Of a stretch of 64,000 bases of DNA, positions 45,633 to 53,417 are shown one piece after another. Under the pieces are notes generated by a model. That model saw only the letters and a list, made by a program, of their open reading frames with translations. It was not told where the DNA came from and did no database searches. Numbering within the stretch: the stretch's first letter is position 1; the number at the start of each line of letters is the position of its first letter. The translations under genes were made by a program, and so were the position numbers. The stretch is from NCBI GenBank assembly GCA_965230215.1, contig CBDDKN010000002.1, positions 1,240,001-1,304,000 on the forward strand. The letters run 5' to 3'. The stretch is from RFSX01 sp965230215 (lineage in GTDB: Bacteria; Bacteroidota; Bacteroidia; Chitinophagales; Saprospiraceae).

Positions 45633-47774
45633 ATGACTAGTATCCCTAAAATAATTGATTGTACTCTAAGGGAAGGCAGACAAGCATTAAATCGAGATAT
45701 TTCTCTCCCCAAGATCAAAAAAATAATAGAAAAAATTTCATCGACTGGAGTAGAGCAAATCGAGATAGGTCATGCAGGAATAAGCAAGAATGAAGTAAAG
45801 CTGCTGAAAGAAGTTGTTAAAGTATTTCCAGATATTTCATTTCTGACACACTCAAGAGCTTTAAAAGAAGACATTGATGCAGTCATAGATACAGGAATTG
45901 AGTGGATAGGAATATTTATTTCTATTAATGAATATGCAAAATACCGAATTAATAATTTTTCTTTAAAAAACGTATTAAGCAAGATTTCCGATAGTATATC
46001 CTATGCAAAAAATGCTGGCTTAAAAGTTCGGTTTACAATTGAAGATTCAACAAGAACAGAAAAGGAATTGTTAGAAAAAGCATTTAAAGAAGCTATAATT
46101 TCCGGAGCCGACAGGATTTGCATTTCTGATACAGTTGGGATTTTAGAGCCCAGAGATTGTGGGAAATTGGTTGAATCTGTACAGCGTATTAATTCTAATG
46201 TGCTTATTGAATTTCATGCCCATAATGATAGAGGACTTGCAATTGCTAATTCATTACAAGCATTCGATTCTGGTGCAACTTGGCTGTCTTCTTCCGTTAA
46301 TGGTATTGGTGAAAGAAGTGGTATAACAGACACTTGTATACTACTTGCAAATTTTCATTACAGAGGAACTAAACTAATACCTGAGCCAATATTTCTTAAA
46401 GAAGTAAGTGATTTCGTTTCGGCTTTGATGCGAGTTGAAGTTTCAAATATGAAGCCTGTAATTGGGGATCATTCTTTTACGCACACTGCTGATTTACATT
46501 TAAATGCGATGAAGAAAAACACTCACTCATACAATTGGATCGATCCTGAGCTGTTTGGCATACAAACTAAATACAAACGGAAATTAACTCCTTACAAAAT
46601 GGAAGATTTAATTTTAAAACCTGATATTATAAGCGCTGATGAGTTAAAGTATCATAAAAAGGGTTATGGCGATAGATACTTGCTACTAGATCAAAGAAAA
46701 GTGCAAGATACTAGGACCTATTGTATTGTTAGAAACATTCCTTTTATAGAAAAGACTCCAGATGCATTTGTTAGTGAGCATATTCATAAAGTAGATAGCT
46801 TTTTCGTATTTATTGGAAATAAGCCAAACTTAGAAGGATTAACCTGTGAAGTATTATTAGATGATGAGGCTTTTAAGGTAGAAAGTCCGTGTACTGTATT
46901 TATTCCTTCAGGTACGAAACACACATATAGAATAATTTCAGGGGAAGGTCAGTTTTTCAATCATGTTCTTAGTGGGAGTTACAATGAGAGCTTATTAGAA
47001 GATTATAAAGATGCTAAATCTCAAGGTTGGGACATTATTAATGAGAAGTTTTGGAAGATTGGAAGAAAAACAGGCAAACCTAGTATTAGAGAAATAGAAA
47101 TGTATTTAGAAAATGTTCCAAGCAACTCAGAATGTTTAGTGATAGGTTCAAGTACTCGCGATTTAATAGTTAGGGCCTTAAGCAAAGGAATTAATATCAC
47201 AGTAGTTGACTTTTCAGCTAGCTCAATAAAAAAACTTAAAGAAGATTTAGAAGATAATAACCTTATAGAACGGTGTAGACTTATAAATGCAGATATTCTT
47301 TCACAACCTAATAAATCATTGATAAGTAAATTTGATTTCGTTTTTGCTGATAGATTGATAAACCGTTTTACTTACGATCAAATAGAAGGGTTTTTTACTA
47401 ATATCAGTTCAGTTTTAAAGAATAAAGGTGAATTCATTACAGCAATAAAGCCAAATTTCTATCCAATGGATTTAGCAATGATTCAACTAGGAAAAAACAA
47501 GAATACATTGGAAAATTTTTATGATGAAAATACTAGAACGATAAACTTTTCAAATGCTACAGAGGAACTTAGAGAAATAGTTTTTCCACATGGTGAAATA
47601 CCAAAAACAGTTTTATTGAAGTGGTATTACTTCAGAGGAAAAGAAAGTAGGTTTTTAGATGAAGACATTCTAAATATGCAGGTTATTAATGGTAAGAAAA
47701 TATTCGACTTAATCAGTGTTGTTCCAATGCCAGATGCTAAGGGAACAAATCTTTATAATTTTAAAAAAATATAA
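45633..47774 (+). CDS. Three-domain fusion: HMGL-like acyltransferase, cupin, methyltransferase
   Basis: 713 residues. About 1-300: alpha-isopropylmalate/homocitrate synthase-like barrel with DCTLREG (9-15), HAHND (195-199, metal His) and NGIGERSG (223-230). About 300-345: linker (NTHSYNWIDPELFG continues the family's C-terminal lid). About 350-450: cupin with EHIHKVDSFFVFIG (H383, H385) and PSGTKHTY (H430). About 490-700: Rossmann methyltransferase-like domain with CLVIGSSTRD and DFSASSIKKL; the motif I glycines are partly replaced (GSSTRD), so SAM binding is uncertain. The barrel family condenses acetyl-CoA (or aldehydes) with 2-oxo acids. I know of no described protein with this three-part order. 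The product is unknown. Confidence 0.8.
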   Translation: MTSIPKIIDCTLREGRQALNRDISLPKIKKIIEKISSTGVEQIEIGHAGISKNEVKLLKEVVKVFPDISFLTHSRALKEDIDAVIDTGIEWIGIFISINEYAKYRINNFSLKNVLSKISDSISYAKNAGLKVRFTIEDSTRTEKELLEKAFKEAIISGADRICISDTVGILEPRDCGKLVESVQRINSNVLIEFHAHNDRGLAIANSLQAFDSGATWLSSSVNGIGERSGITDTCILLANFHYRGTKLIPEPIFLKEVSDFVSALMRVEVSNMKPVIGDHSFTHTADLHLNAMKKNTHSYNWIDPELFGIQTKYKRKLTPYKMEDLILKPDIISADELKYHKKGYGDRYLLLDQRKVQDTRTYCIVRNIPFIEKTPDAFVSEHIHKVDSFFVFIGNKPNLEGLTCEVLLDDEAFKVESPCTVFIPSGTKHTYRIISGEGQFFNHVLSGSYNESLLEDYKDAKSQGWDIINEKFWKIGRKTGKPSIREIEMYLENVPSNSECLVIGSSTRDLIVRALSKGINITVVDFSASSIKKLKEDLEDNNLIERCRLINADILSQPNKSLISKFDFVFADRLINRFTYDQIEGFFTNISSVLKNKGEFITAIKPNFYPMDLAMIQLGKNKNTLENFYDENTRTINFSNATEELREIVFPHGEIPKTVLLKWYYFRGKESRFLDEDILNMQVINGKKIFDLISVVPMPDAKGTNLYNFKKI

Positions 47775-47782
47775 TTGTTTCT

Positions 47783-49477
47783 ATGTGTGGGATTACAGGA
47801 ACCTTCAATTCATATAAAAAGGACTATGTAATAACTGCTCTAAAAAACATTATTCATAGGGGACCTGATGAAAGTGGGTGCATTGAATTTCCAAATTCAT
47901 CAATGGGTATGTGTAGGTTGAAAATACGTGGGGAAACTGTAATTCTTCCTTTAGAGGTTAATGGAAATATAATTGCTTACAATGGTCAAATTTATTCTGG
48001 TCAAATAAACAGGAATGAAATTACCCCGAACGATATCTACCAAGAAATAAAGATTCTATTAAAATCTCTTGAAAGCGGCAATTATGTAAATGGCATGTAT
48101 TCTCTTTCGAAATACAATGTTAATACAAATACACTTTCATTAGTACGAGATAATCTAGGAATTAAGCCATTGTATTGGTCGAAAGTTAATGATTCTATCT
48201 TGTATGGTTCTGAAATTAAAGCTTTCCTTAAACAGCATTCATTTTCTATTGATGCATATTCAATTCAATCATATCTATTATTTGGATCTCCATTGGGGAA
48301 TAGAACAATGTACAAAGAAATTAAAAAGGTTGAAAAAGGAACTCAATTAGATTTTATATCTGAAAATTTCATAATAAAACAAGATTCAATCCTAAATAAT
48401 GCCTTTTTTCAACTCCAATTCAAAGATTCTTTAAAATCACTGATTGTCAAATCTATTCAAAATGTTTCGGAGGTAAATGAAAATATTGGTTTAGCTGTTA
48501 GTGGAGGAATTGATTCAACTATTATAGCTCAAGTATTGAATAATTTTAAAAAGCCATCAATTAAAACCTTCAGTGTATTTTACGATTCAGGTGATATCGA
48601 TGGTGTCAATTCCTTAAACAACTTGTTTCTTAAAGGTCCTATTACTTGGAAGAAATGGAAACACTATTCAGTTAATATTAATCCAAAACAATATTTAGAA
48701 TTATTGTTCAAGTGCATTGATGTTTATAGTGAACCATTCGCTTTAACAAGTGCGCCGTTATATTTAGGACTTGCTGAAAAATGTAAAAAAGAAGATATAA
48801 GAGTATTATTAAGCGGAGAGGGAGTTGATGAGTTATTCATGGGTTATAATAGCTATTTAAAACTCAGAAATACAAATAATCTAAAAGAATTTATTTGGAA
48901 TTTTTATGTTAACAATGAGATGGAAAAATTAATGAATTTTCTTTTTATGGATCCAATAATCAAAGAACATAAAATTGAATTCATTGAAAGATATTGTGGC
49001 GATGGTGACCTAGACATTTTTGACTGTATAAGGAAAATAGAATTAGATTTAAGTTTAGAACCCTTACTTCATCGAACTGACCATTGCCTAATGCATTATG
49101 GAATTGAAGGGAGGTTCCCATTTTTACACAATGGTATTCCAGAACACGCATTAAGTATTTCAGGGAGGAGACACTTAAATATTAAACATGGTGTAACTAA
49201 AAAAGAAATTAGAGAGTTATTCCCTAAAAACCCAAATTCCAAAAGAAGAAAGGTTCCATTTAGAATTAAAACCAATTTGTATTTTTCAAAAATTTACAAA
49301 AGAGCCTTAAAAGATTTAAATGGAGATGTGAACAATCTATTGAATTCAATCGGAATTCATATTACTTCGATCAAGCAATTATTGAATAAAAAGGATAAGA
49401 CAGAAATGGAATTAAAAATTGCATTCAGAATTAGCACATTAATTTTCTGGTTAAGTAGGTTGATCGTAAGGTCTTAA
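47783..49477 (+). CDS. Asparagine synthetase-like glutamine amidotransferase
   Basis: 564 residues. The N-terminal Ntn domain keeps Cys2 (MCGITGTF), HRGPDESG and NGQIY (Gln in place of the usual Glu of NGEIY), so glutamine hydrolysis is likely. The synthetase half has the PP-loop LAVSGGIDST and LLSGEGVDELFMGY for ATP pyrophosphatase chemistry. Length and motifs suit AsnB relatives that amidate carboxylates in secondary metabolism. Retained Cys2 argues against a beta-lactam synthetase, in which that Cys is lost. It begins eight bases after the fusion gene and probably acts on its product. Confidence 0.88.
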   Translation: MCGITGTFNSYKKDYVITALKNIIHRGPDESGCIEFPNSSMGMCRLKIRGETVILPLEVNGNIIAYNGQIYSGQINRNEITPNDIYQEIKILLKSLESGNYVNGMYSLSKYNVNTNTLSLVRDNLGIKPLYWSKVNDSILYGSEIKAFLKQHSFSIDAYSIQSYLLFGSPLGNRTMYKEIKKVEKGTQLDFISENFIIKQDSILNNAFFQLQFKDSLKSLIVKSIQNVSEVNENIGLAVSGGIDSTIIAQVLNNFKKPSIKTFSVFYDSGDIDGVNSLNNLFLKGPITWKKWKHYSVNINPKQYLELLFKCIDVYSEPFALTSAPLYLGLAEKCKKEDIRVLLSGEGVDELFMGYNSYLKLRNTNNLKEFIWNFYVNNEMEKLMNFLFMDPIIKEHKIEFIERYCGDGDLDIFDCIRKIELDLSLEPLLHRTDHCLMHYGIEGRFPFLHNGIPEHALSISGRRHLNIKHGVTKKEIRELFPKNPNSKRRKVPFRIKTNLYFSKIYKRALKDLNGDVNNLLNSIGIHITSIKQLLNKKDKTEMELKIAFRISTLIFWLSRLIVRS

Positions 49478-49493
49478 TTTTCTTCTTGGAATA

Positions 49494-50084
49494 TTAGCCA
49501 AGAATTTTTTTAATCTTATTTAACAATCCCCTCCTCCAGCTTTCTTCTTCTAATCTTTTTATTTCAGCCTGCTTTTCCAAGTCTCTTTTTCTCTTTGCTT
49601 CACGTGCCCTCTTCCGTTCCTCTTCTTTTTTCAATAGCTCCCGGTTTTGATTAACCAATGATTGAACAGTTTCTTTTAAATCATCAATCTCCTTATTATC
49701 CCCCCTGCTCTCTGATTGGTGTTCGATCAAGGCAGTAATCTTATCAGCAGTTCTCTGAGCCTTTTCAAATGCTCCCTTCCATTCATCGATCATCTGATCT
49801 TTGAATTGTAGTTGATCATGTAGAAGCTGTATCTGTTTTTCATACAGTTTTTCGCTGACGGAATTATCAGGATGCCTAACGTTAGAAAGAGTCTCATTTT
49901 GGTTTTGATTGTCGTTAGTCCCCTCCTCCCGTTTAGAGTAAACTCTATCCAATTCGGCTACATCAATTTGTCTTCTTCCTTTTGGTGTTTTGGAGAAAGA
50001 AAGCTTTCCAGTCTTCATATCCTGGTAAAGAGTTGGCTTACTGACTTTATAAAGTCTAAGTGCTTTTGTTGGGGATACCTGCAT
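49494..50084 (-). CDS. DNA-binding coiled-coil protein (excisionase/KfrA-like)
   Basis: 196 residues. The first 50 form a winged HTH of the MerR/excisionase sort (SPTKALRLYKVSKPTLYQDM ... KGRRQIDVAELDRVYSKRE). From about 80 on is a long charged coiled coil (LHDQLQFKDQMIDEW ... RKRAREAKRKRDLEKQAEIKRLEEE) ending in a basic tail. Such domain pairs occur in plasmid and integrative-element maintenance proteins. Its promoter would lie in the repeat-rich 50085-50627 region, so it may bind those repeats. Name and role are inferred. Confidence 0.65.
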   Translation of the reverse strand: MQVSPTKALRLYKVSKPTLYQDMKTGKLSFSKTPKGRRQIDVAELDRVYSKREEGTNDNQNQNETLSNVRHPDNSVSEKLYEKQIQLLHDQLQFKDQMIDEWKGAFEKAQRTADKITALIEHQSESRGDNKEIDDLKETVQSLVNQNRELLKKEEERKRAREAKRKRDLEKQAEIKRLEEESWRRGLLNKIKKILG

Positions 50085-50097
50085 TTAAAATCCTCCG

Positions 50098-50226
50098 TTC
50101 AATACGTTCAATAGTGTTAACTATACTCGATAATTGACCATTTTGATACTGTTTTATTGGATTAAAGCTTAACGTTTCTTACCGTTCTTTTACACTACGA
50201 TACGTTTCAATACGTTCAATTGTGTT
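50098..50226. repeat. Pair of 21-base near-identical direct repeats
   Basis: Copies at 50098-50118 and 50206-50226, 108 bases apart (start to start), differing at one position (A/T). Each contains two overlapping GTTCAAT/CGTTCAAT words, the pattern expected of protein-binding iterons. Confidence 0.7.
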
Positions 50227-50466
50227 TTTCAACACACTATTACTACGTTAATTATTAGATAGGAAGAGTTATTAGTGTAGTTCATTCAAAGACCTATATT
50301 ATAAATGGTGCAATTCGAAATCGTTAGATTGTGTTTCTTGCTAACTTTTGTTAACGTATAAGGGATTCTTTGAGAATCACCCACCTCTGAACTTCTCCAA
50401 AAATTCAGAATTCACATCAACAAAACTTAAAGGAGGCAGATACTTTTCAAAGAAAAAAGGCAAGAA

Positions 50467-50492
50467 AAAACCGTAGCGCCAACTACGGTTTT
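50467..50492. terminator. Strong hairpin, possible bidirectional terminator
   Basis: The arms AAAACCGTAG and CTACGGTTTT are perfect with a six-base loop CGCCAA. A-rich on the left and T-rich on the right, so it could insulate the HTH gene or form part of an origin. Confidence 0.6.
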
Positions 50493-50627
50493 ACAATTCG
50501 TATGATCCCTCACACTTATTCCATTTAATCTAAGTATATGTGGATCACGATTGATGAGCAAGATCTTTTTAGTTCTTGTAATGGATTTTCTGTGCCTAAA
50601 TCCTGCGGAAAGCCTGATTGAACTCAA

Positions 50628-51290
50628 ATGAAAACATATCAAATTTCTAATATAAGCAGAGGAGGGGGCTTCCTTCAGCTTTCTTCCATTTCTACTATTT
50701 TGGAATACAAACCACACCAAACCAGGAGAATGGTTGATATCAATCACCCAAAAAGAAAAACACTTGAAGCGATTCAAGATGATGGCACATTCATTAAACC
50801 CCTGAAACAGTGCTTCATGCGTAACCCACGACTGAGACCAATGACAAGAGTTATGTTGAGTTTACTTTCTGGTTGGAATGGAGCAGGGAAGGGAGGTATT
50901 CAAACAACTACATCCATTATTGCAAAACATCTTTCTCGGTCCCGCAGGATGGTATTTAATTATCTTCAAGAGGCTGTAGAAGAAGGGTATTTATTCTATA
51001 CAAAGATTACTGACAAGATGGGATACTATATCGGGATCAAAGTATTCTTGAATTTTCGAGCAATTAGAAAGTCATTCGAAAAACCGAAACATGAAGATGT
51101 ATCAATGCCGGAATCCCAGAGAATCCGGGATGTGAAATATTGTTCCGAGAGAAATACCAATTCAATAAATAAAATAGAAAAAGATGAAGAGTTGAAAGAA
51201 GTCCTGACGAGGATGGCCTTAAAACTTGGGTATATATCAGGAGAACCATCTTCACATAGAGTAGTAAAAGGGGATATGCTTTCTGAATAA
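50628..51290 (+). CDS. HTH replication/maintenance protein
   Basis: 220 residues with a winged HTH in the middle (RNPRLRPMTRVMLSLLSGW ... TTSIIAKHLSRSRRMVFNYLQEAVEEGYL), the type used by plasmid and phage replication initiators (HTH_36-like). The C-terminus is charged and variable. A second possible start is Met35 (50730); the first 34 residues do not look like a domain, so the shorter form (186 residues) may be right. It is followed after 9 bases by a primase-like gene, supporting a role in element DNA replication. Confidence 0.6.
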   Translation: MKTYQISNISRGGGFLQLSSISTILEYKPHQTRRMVDINHPKRKTLEAIQDDGTFIKPLKQCFMRNPRLRPMTRVMLSLLSGWNGAGKGGIQTTTSIIAKHLSRSRRMVFNYLQEAVEEGYLFYTKITDKMGYYIGIKVFLNFRAIRKSFEKPKHEDVSMPESQRIRDVKYCSERNTNSINKIEKDEELKEVLTRMALKLGYISGEPSSHRVVKGDMLSE

Positions 51291-51299
51291 AGAAAATAG

Positions 51300-52271
51300 A
51301 TGGATTTATCTAAGATGAATTGTAAGCAAGCAAATGAAAGCATTCATTTAGCAGATGTCATGAACAAGTTAGGATATGACGTGATAATAAAGGAAAAGGG
51401 CGGGAACGAATACAGATACCTTAGTCCTTTTAGATCAGAGGCTGAACCAAGTTTTTACATCAACGTAAAAAACAATTGTTGGTATGATCATGGGGAAGGG
51501 CAGGGATCTTATTCTGTGGTCGATTTTGCAATTAGATATCTCCAATCAAATGGTGGATCAACGGATGTGTCATCTGCTTTAACCTGGCTAGCAAATCTTG
51601 GGTTTCAAGATGGATCTATTAATAACCTTTTTAGTGAGGATCAATATGATCAGCATAATAAATCAAATCAGAATTCTGATCTTGAATTTATAAGAGCAAA
51701 ACCAGTAGGGCATCCGGCAATATTCCAGTACTTAAATGGCCGGGGTATTTCAACAGCAGTTATTAGAAAGTACTTATTAGAGATTCAATACCGAAACTTA
51801 AATATTGGAAAGAACTTCTTCGCTTTTGGTATTTCAAATGCTTCTAACGGATATGAGATAAGATCATCAAAGGATAATCCATCCTTTAAGTCTTGCTTGA
51901 TTAAAAAGGATATCACTATAATTTCTGAGGGAAGCGATTTTTGTGAGCTCAATATTTTTGAAGGATTAACTGATTTTCTCAGCTTTAAAACCTTAGTGGA
52001 AAATGATACCGCAAAGTGCGACTGTCTAATAATGCACTCCTTATCATCTTACCGGAAAACAATAAATTACATAATGAACAACAATCAATACAGAAAAATT
52101 AATCTTTGGCTTGATAATGATCAATCCGGAAAAAAGATGGCCTATAGATTTGCCTCAGAGCTTCCCCTATTAGTATGTGACCAATCTTGCAGGTATGCTA
52201 CCTATAAAGATTTGAATGCATTCCTAAAGGCTCAAAATGGAAGTAAAGGCCTGTTCTTTAATCTGACTTAA
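51300..52271 (+). CDS. CHC2-type/Toprim DNA primase-like protein
   Basis: 323 residues. The N-terminal part (LADVMNKLGYDV ... EYRYLSPFRSEAEPSFYINVKNNCWYDHGEGQGSYSVVDFAIRYL) follows the DnaG CHC2 zinc-binding domain layout but lacks most of its Cys/His. The C-terminal Toprim domain shows LNIFEGLTDFLSF and INLWLDNDQSGKKMA with the Glu and DxD metal residues. Such single-polypeptide primases are common on Bacteroidota conjugative elements, where they prime the transferred strand. It is co-directional with the HTH protein. Confidence 0.82.
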   Translation: MDLSKMNCKQANESIHLADVMNKLGYDVIIKEKGGNEYRYLSPFRSEAEPSFYINVKNNCWYDHGEGQGSYSVVDFAIRYLQSNGGSTDVSSALTWLANLGFQDGSINNLFSEDQYDQHNKSNQNSDLEFIRAKPVGHPAIFQYLNGRGISTAVIRKYLLEIQYRNLNIGKNFFAFGISNASNGYEIRSSKDNPSFKSCLIKKDITIISEGSDFCELNIFEGLTDFLSFKTLVENDTAKCDCLIMHSLSSYRKTINYIMNNNQYRKINLWLDNDQSGKKMAYRFASELPLLVCDQSCRYATYKDLNAFLKAQNGSKGLFFNLT

Positions 52272-52384
52272 TCACTTTAACTCAGAATCTCTAGTTCGAG
52301 TTCTGGTGCTATTTAAAAAGTTCAAACAGGTGATTTTGGAATGTTCCTCCCAATAATTACTCTTGCCTTTTCAAGCTGTAGTTA

Positions 52385-52543
52385 ATGAATAATGAATTAG
52401 CTGGGTATATGGCTATATGTTCAGAATTGCAATCCTACCTTCATCATTATAGAAATGATTCGCTATTTCAAGAAACTCAGGATGAATTAATTTCTTTCTT
52501 GAAGTCCATTAAGTCCCTCAATTCATTCGCTAAAAAAAATTAA
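52385..52543 (+). CDS. Small open frame, 52 residues, function unknown
   Basis: A short ATG-initiated frame (MNNELAGYMAICSELQSYLH ...) between the primase gene and the 70-residue gene. It is predicted helical with Lys-Lys-Asn at the end. Composition is protein-like and it is on the strand of its neighbours, but there is no family match and no clear ribosome site, so it could be spurious. Confidence 0.3.
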   Translation: MNNELAGYMAICSELQSYLHHYRNDSLFQETQDELISFLKSIKSLNSFAKKN

Positions 52544-52638
52544 TTCTCCTTCGGGATTGACAATTATGACCAAAATATAGCCTGATCTATTATACCCATA
52601 ATTAATCATTAACCACTTTAGAAAAGGAGTAAATCATT

Positions 52639-52851
52639 ATGAGTGAGAAAAATGAAAACAAAAACAAACCTGCATTGAACGTTTTTACGAGAGTTCAAGC
52701 CCAGGATGGAACTACTAAAATTGGATCACAAGTTGGAGTAGCTTTCGCATTTAAAGAAAAGGCTGGATACAACATTTTCCTAGATGTTCAACCTTTCCCA
52801 ATCAATGGGAAAATTGAACTGGTAGCTTTCCCTACTCAAGATCCATCATAA
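52639..52851 (+). CDS. Small conserved-looking protein, 70 residues
   Basis: A polar N-terminus (MSEKNENKNKPALNVFTRVQ) is followed by a compact beta-rich segment (IGSQVGVAFAFKEKAGYNIF) and a hydrophobic, Pro-rich end. An AAAGGAG Shine-Dalgarno lies about nine bases before the ATG, unusual in this window, which suggests strong translation. A hairpin terminator follows directly. The position between primase and relaxase fits a mobile-element accessory protein. The function is unknown. Confidence 0.7.
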   Translation: MSEKNENKNKPALNVFTRVQAQDGTTKIGSQVGVAFAFKEKAGYNIFLDVQPFPINGKIELVAFPTQDPS

Positions 52852-52865
52852 TCTAAATTCATTCT

Positions 52866-52896
52866 TAGCCCTTCCGAACTAATCTCGGAGGGGCTA
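52866..52896. terminator. Hairpin terminator between convergent units
   Basis: Twelve-base arms TAGCCCTTCCGA and TCGGAGGGGCTA (one G-U) with a seven-base loop, in the gap between the plus-strand small gene and the minus-strand mobilisation operon. There is no long T-run on either side, so termination strength is uncertain. Confidence 0.65.
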
Positions 52897-52997
52897 ATTA
52901 TATGAAAGATGGGAAATTCATTATGCAATCCGATTAATCTCTTTTTTCTTTCAGTTAGCAAAGCAATTTTTTTTATGGGTTGCCATAAACGAAAGGG

Positions 52998-53417
52998 TTA
53001 TTCTCCAAAAGCCTTGCCTTGGATTTGAATAGATTTCACAAATAGGTCTTCATCCTTTTCGGAATCCACTCCGGTTTTACTTTCAGAAAGAGAAATCAGG
53101 CATTCATCAGAAAGCCAATTGTATAGTTTCACCAAGTTCCTGCCTTTCACCTTAATAGAATAATTGTGTCCAGCTATCTTCAATTCTCCAGTTGGTATAA
53201 GATCTAAGATGGGCAACGAAGAGTAGGGGATAGAAATTGATCTGCCAGTCTTCAAATTTAGTTTAAACCTTTTCACTACATGAGAAGGTTCTGCACATTG
53301 GCTAAAAGGTGATGATCGAAACTTCAGATCTTTCTTCTGATTATCTTGAAATTCCGTGTCCTTCTTTTGCCATTTCTGCTTGAGATGATCTAGGCGAGTA
53401 CTTTGAGTCATACGCAA
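52998..53417 (-). CDS. Accessory protein at the end of the mobilisation operon
   Basis: 139 residues, soluble. The first 25 residues are Lys-rich (LDHLKQKWQKKDTEF). The rest is beta-rich (FKLNLKTGRSISIPYSSLP ... NYSIKVKGRNLVKLYNWLS), resembling a small nucleic-acid-binding or PilZ-like fold without clear motifs. Its start lies 77 bases inside the relaxase gene in another frame, so it is translationally linked to it; a start two codons later is also possible. The function is unknown. Confidence 0.6.
   Translation of the reverse strand: MRMTQSTRLDHLKQKWQKKDTEFQDNQKKDLKFRSSPFSQCAEPSHVVKRFKLNLKTGRSISIPYSSLPILDLIPTGELKIAGHNYSIKVKGRNLVKLYNWLSDECLISLSESKTGVDSEKDEDLFVKSIQIQGKAFGE

Larger units (their letters stand above)
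50085..50627. other. Repeat-rich non-coding region, origin/operator candidate
   Basis: 543 bases between divergent maintenance genes. A 21-base repeat TTCAATACGTTCAATNGTGTT occurs at 50098-50118 and 50206-50226, one base different. Other TACGTT/AACGTT-type words surround them. Inverted repeats are TGTGTT-4-AACACA (50221-50236), GATTCT-3-AGAATC (50364-50378) and a 10-base hairpin (50467-50492). No protein-like frame. This is consistent with iteron-type replication or partition sites, an oriT, or operators for the 49494 protein; function is unproved. Confidence 0.6.

Noticed and set aside
47783..49477. Beta-lactam synthetase as in carbapenem/clavulanate clusters, suggested by neighbouring clavaminate synthase-like oxygenase
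   Set aside because: The Ntn Cys2 and glutaminase motifs are intact, whereas beta-lactam synthetases lose that Cys; no crotonase-type or arginine-based partner gene is present.
35234..49477. A standard RiPP or NRPS/PKS gene cluster
   Set aside because: No carrier domain, condensation domain, ketosynthase, lanthionine synthetase, YcaO or radical-SAM enzyme was found in the block.
50098..50226. CRISPR array from the repeated 21-base unit
   Set aside because: Only two copies with a single 87-base gap, no Cas genes.
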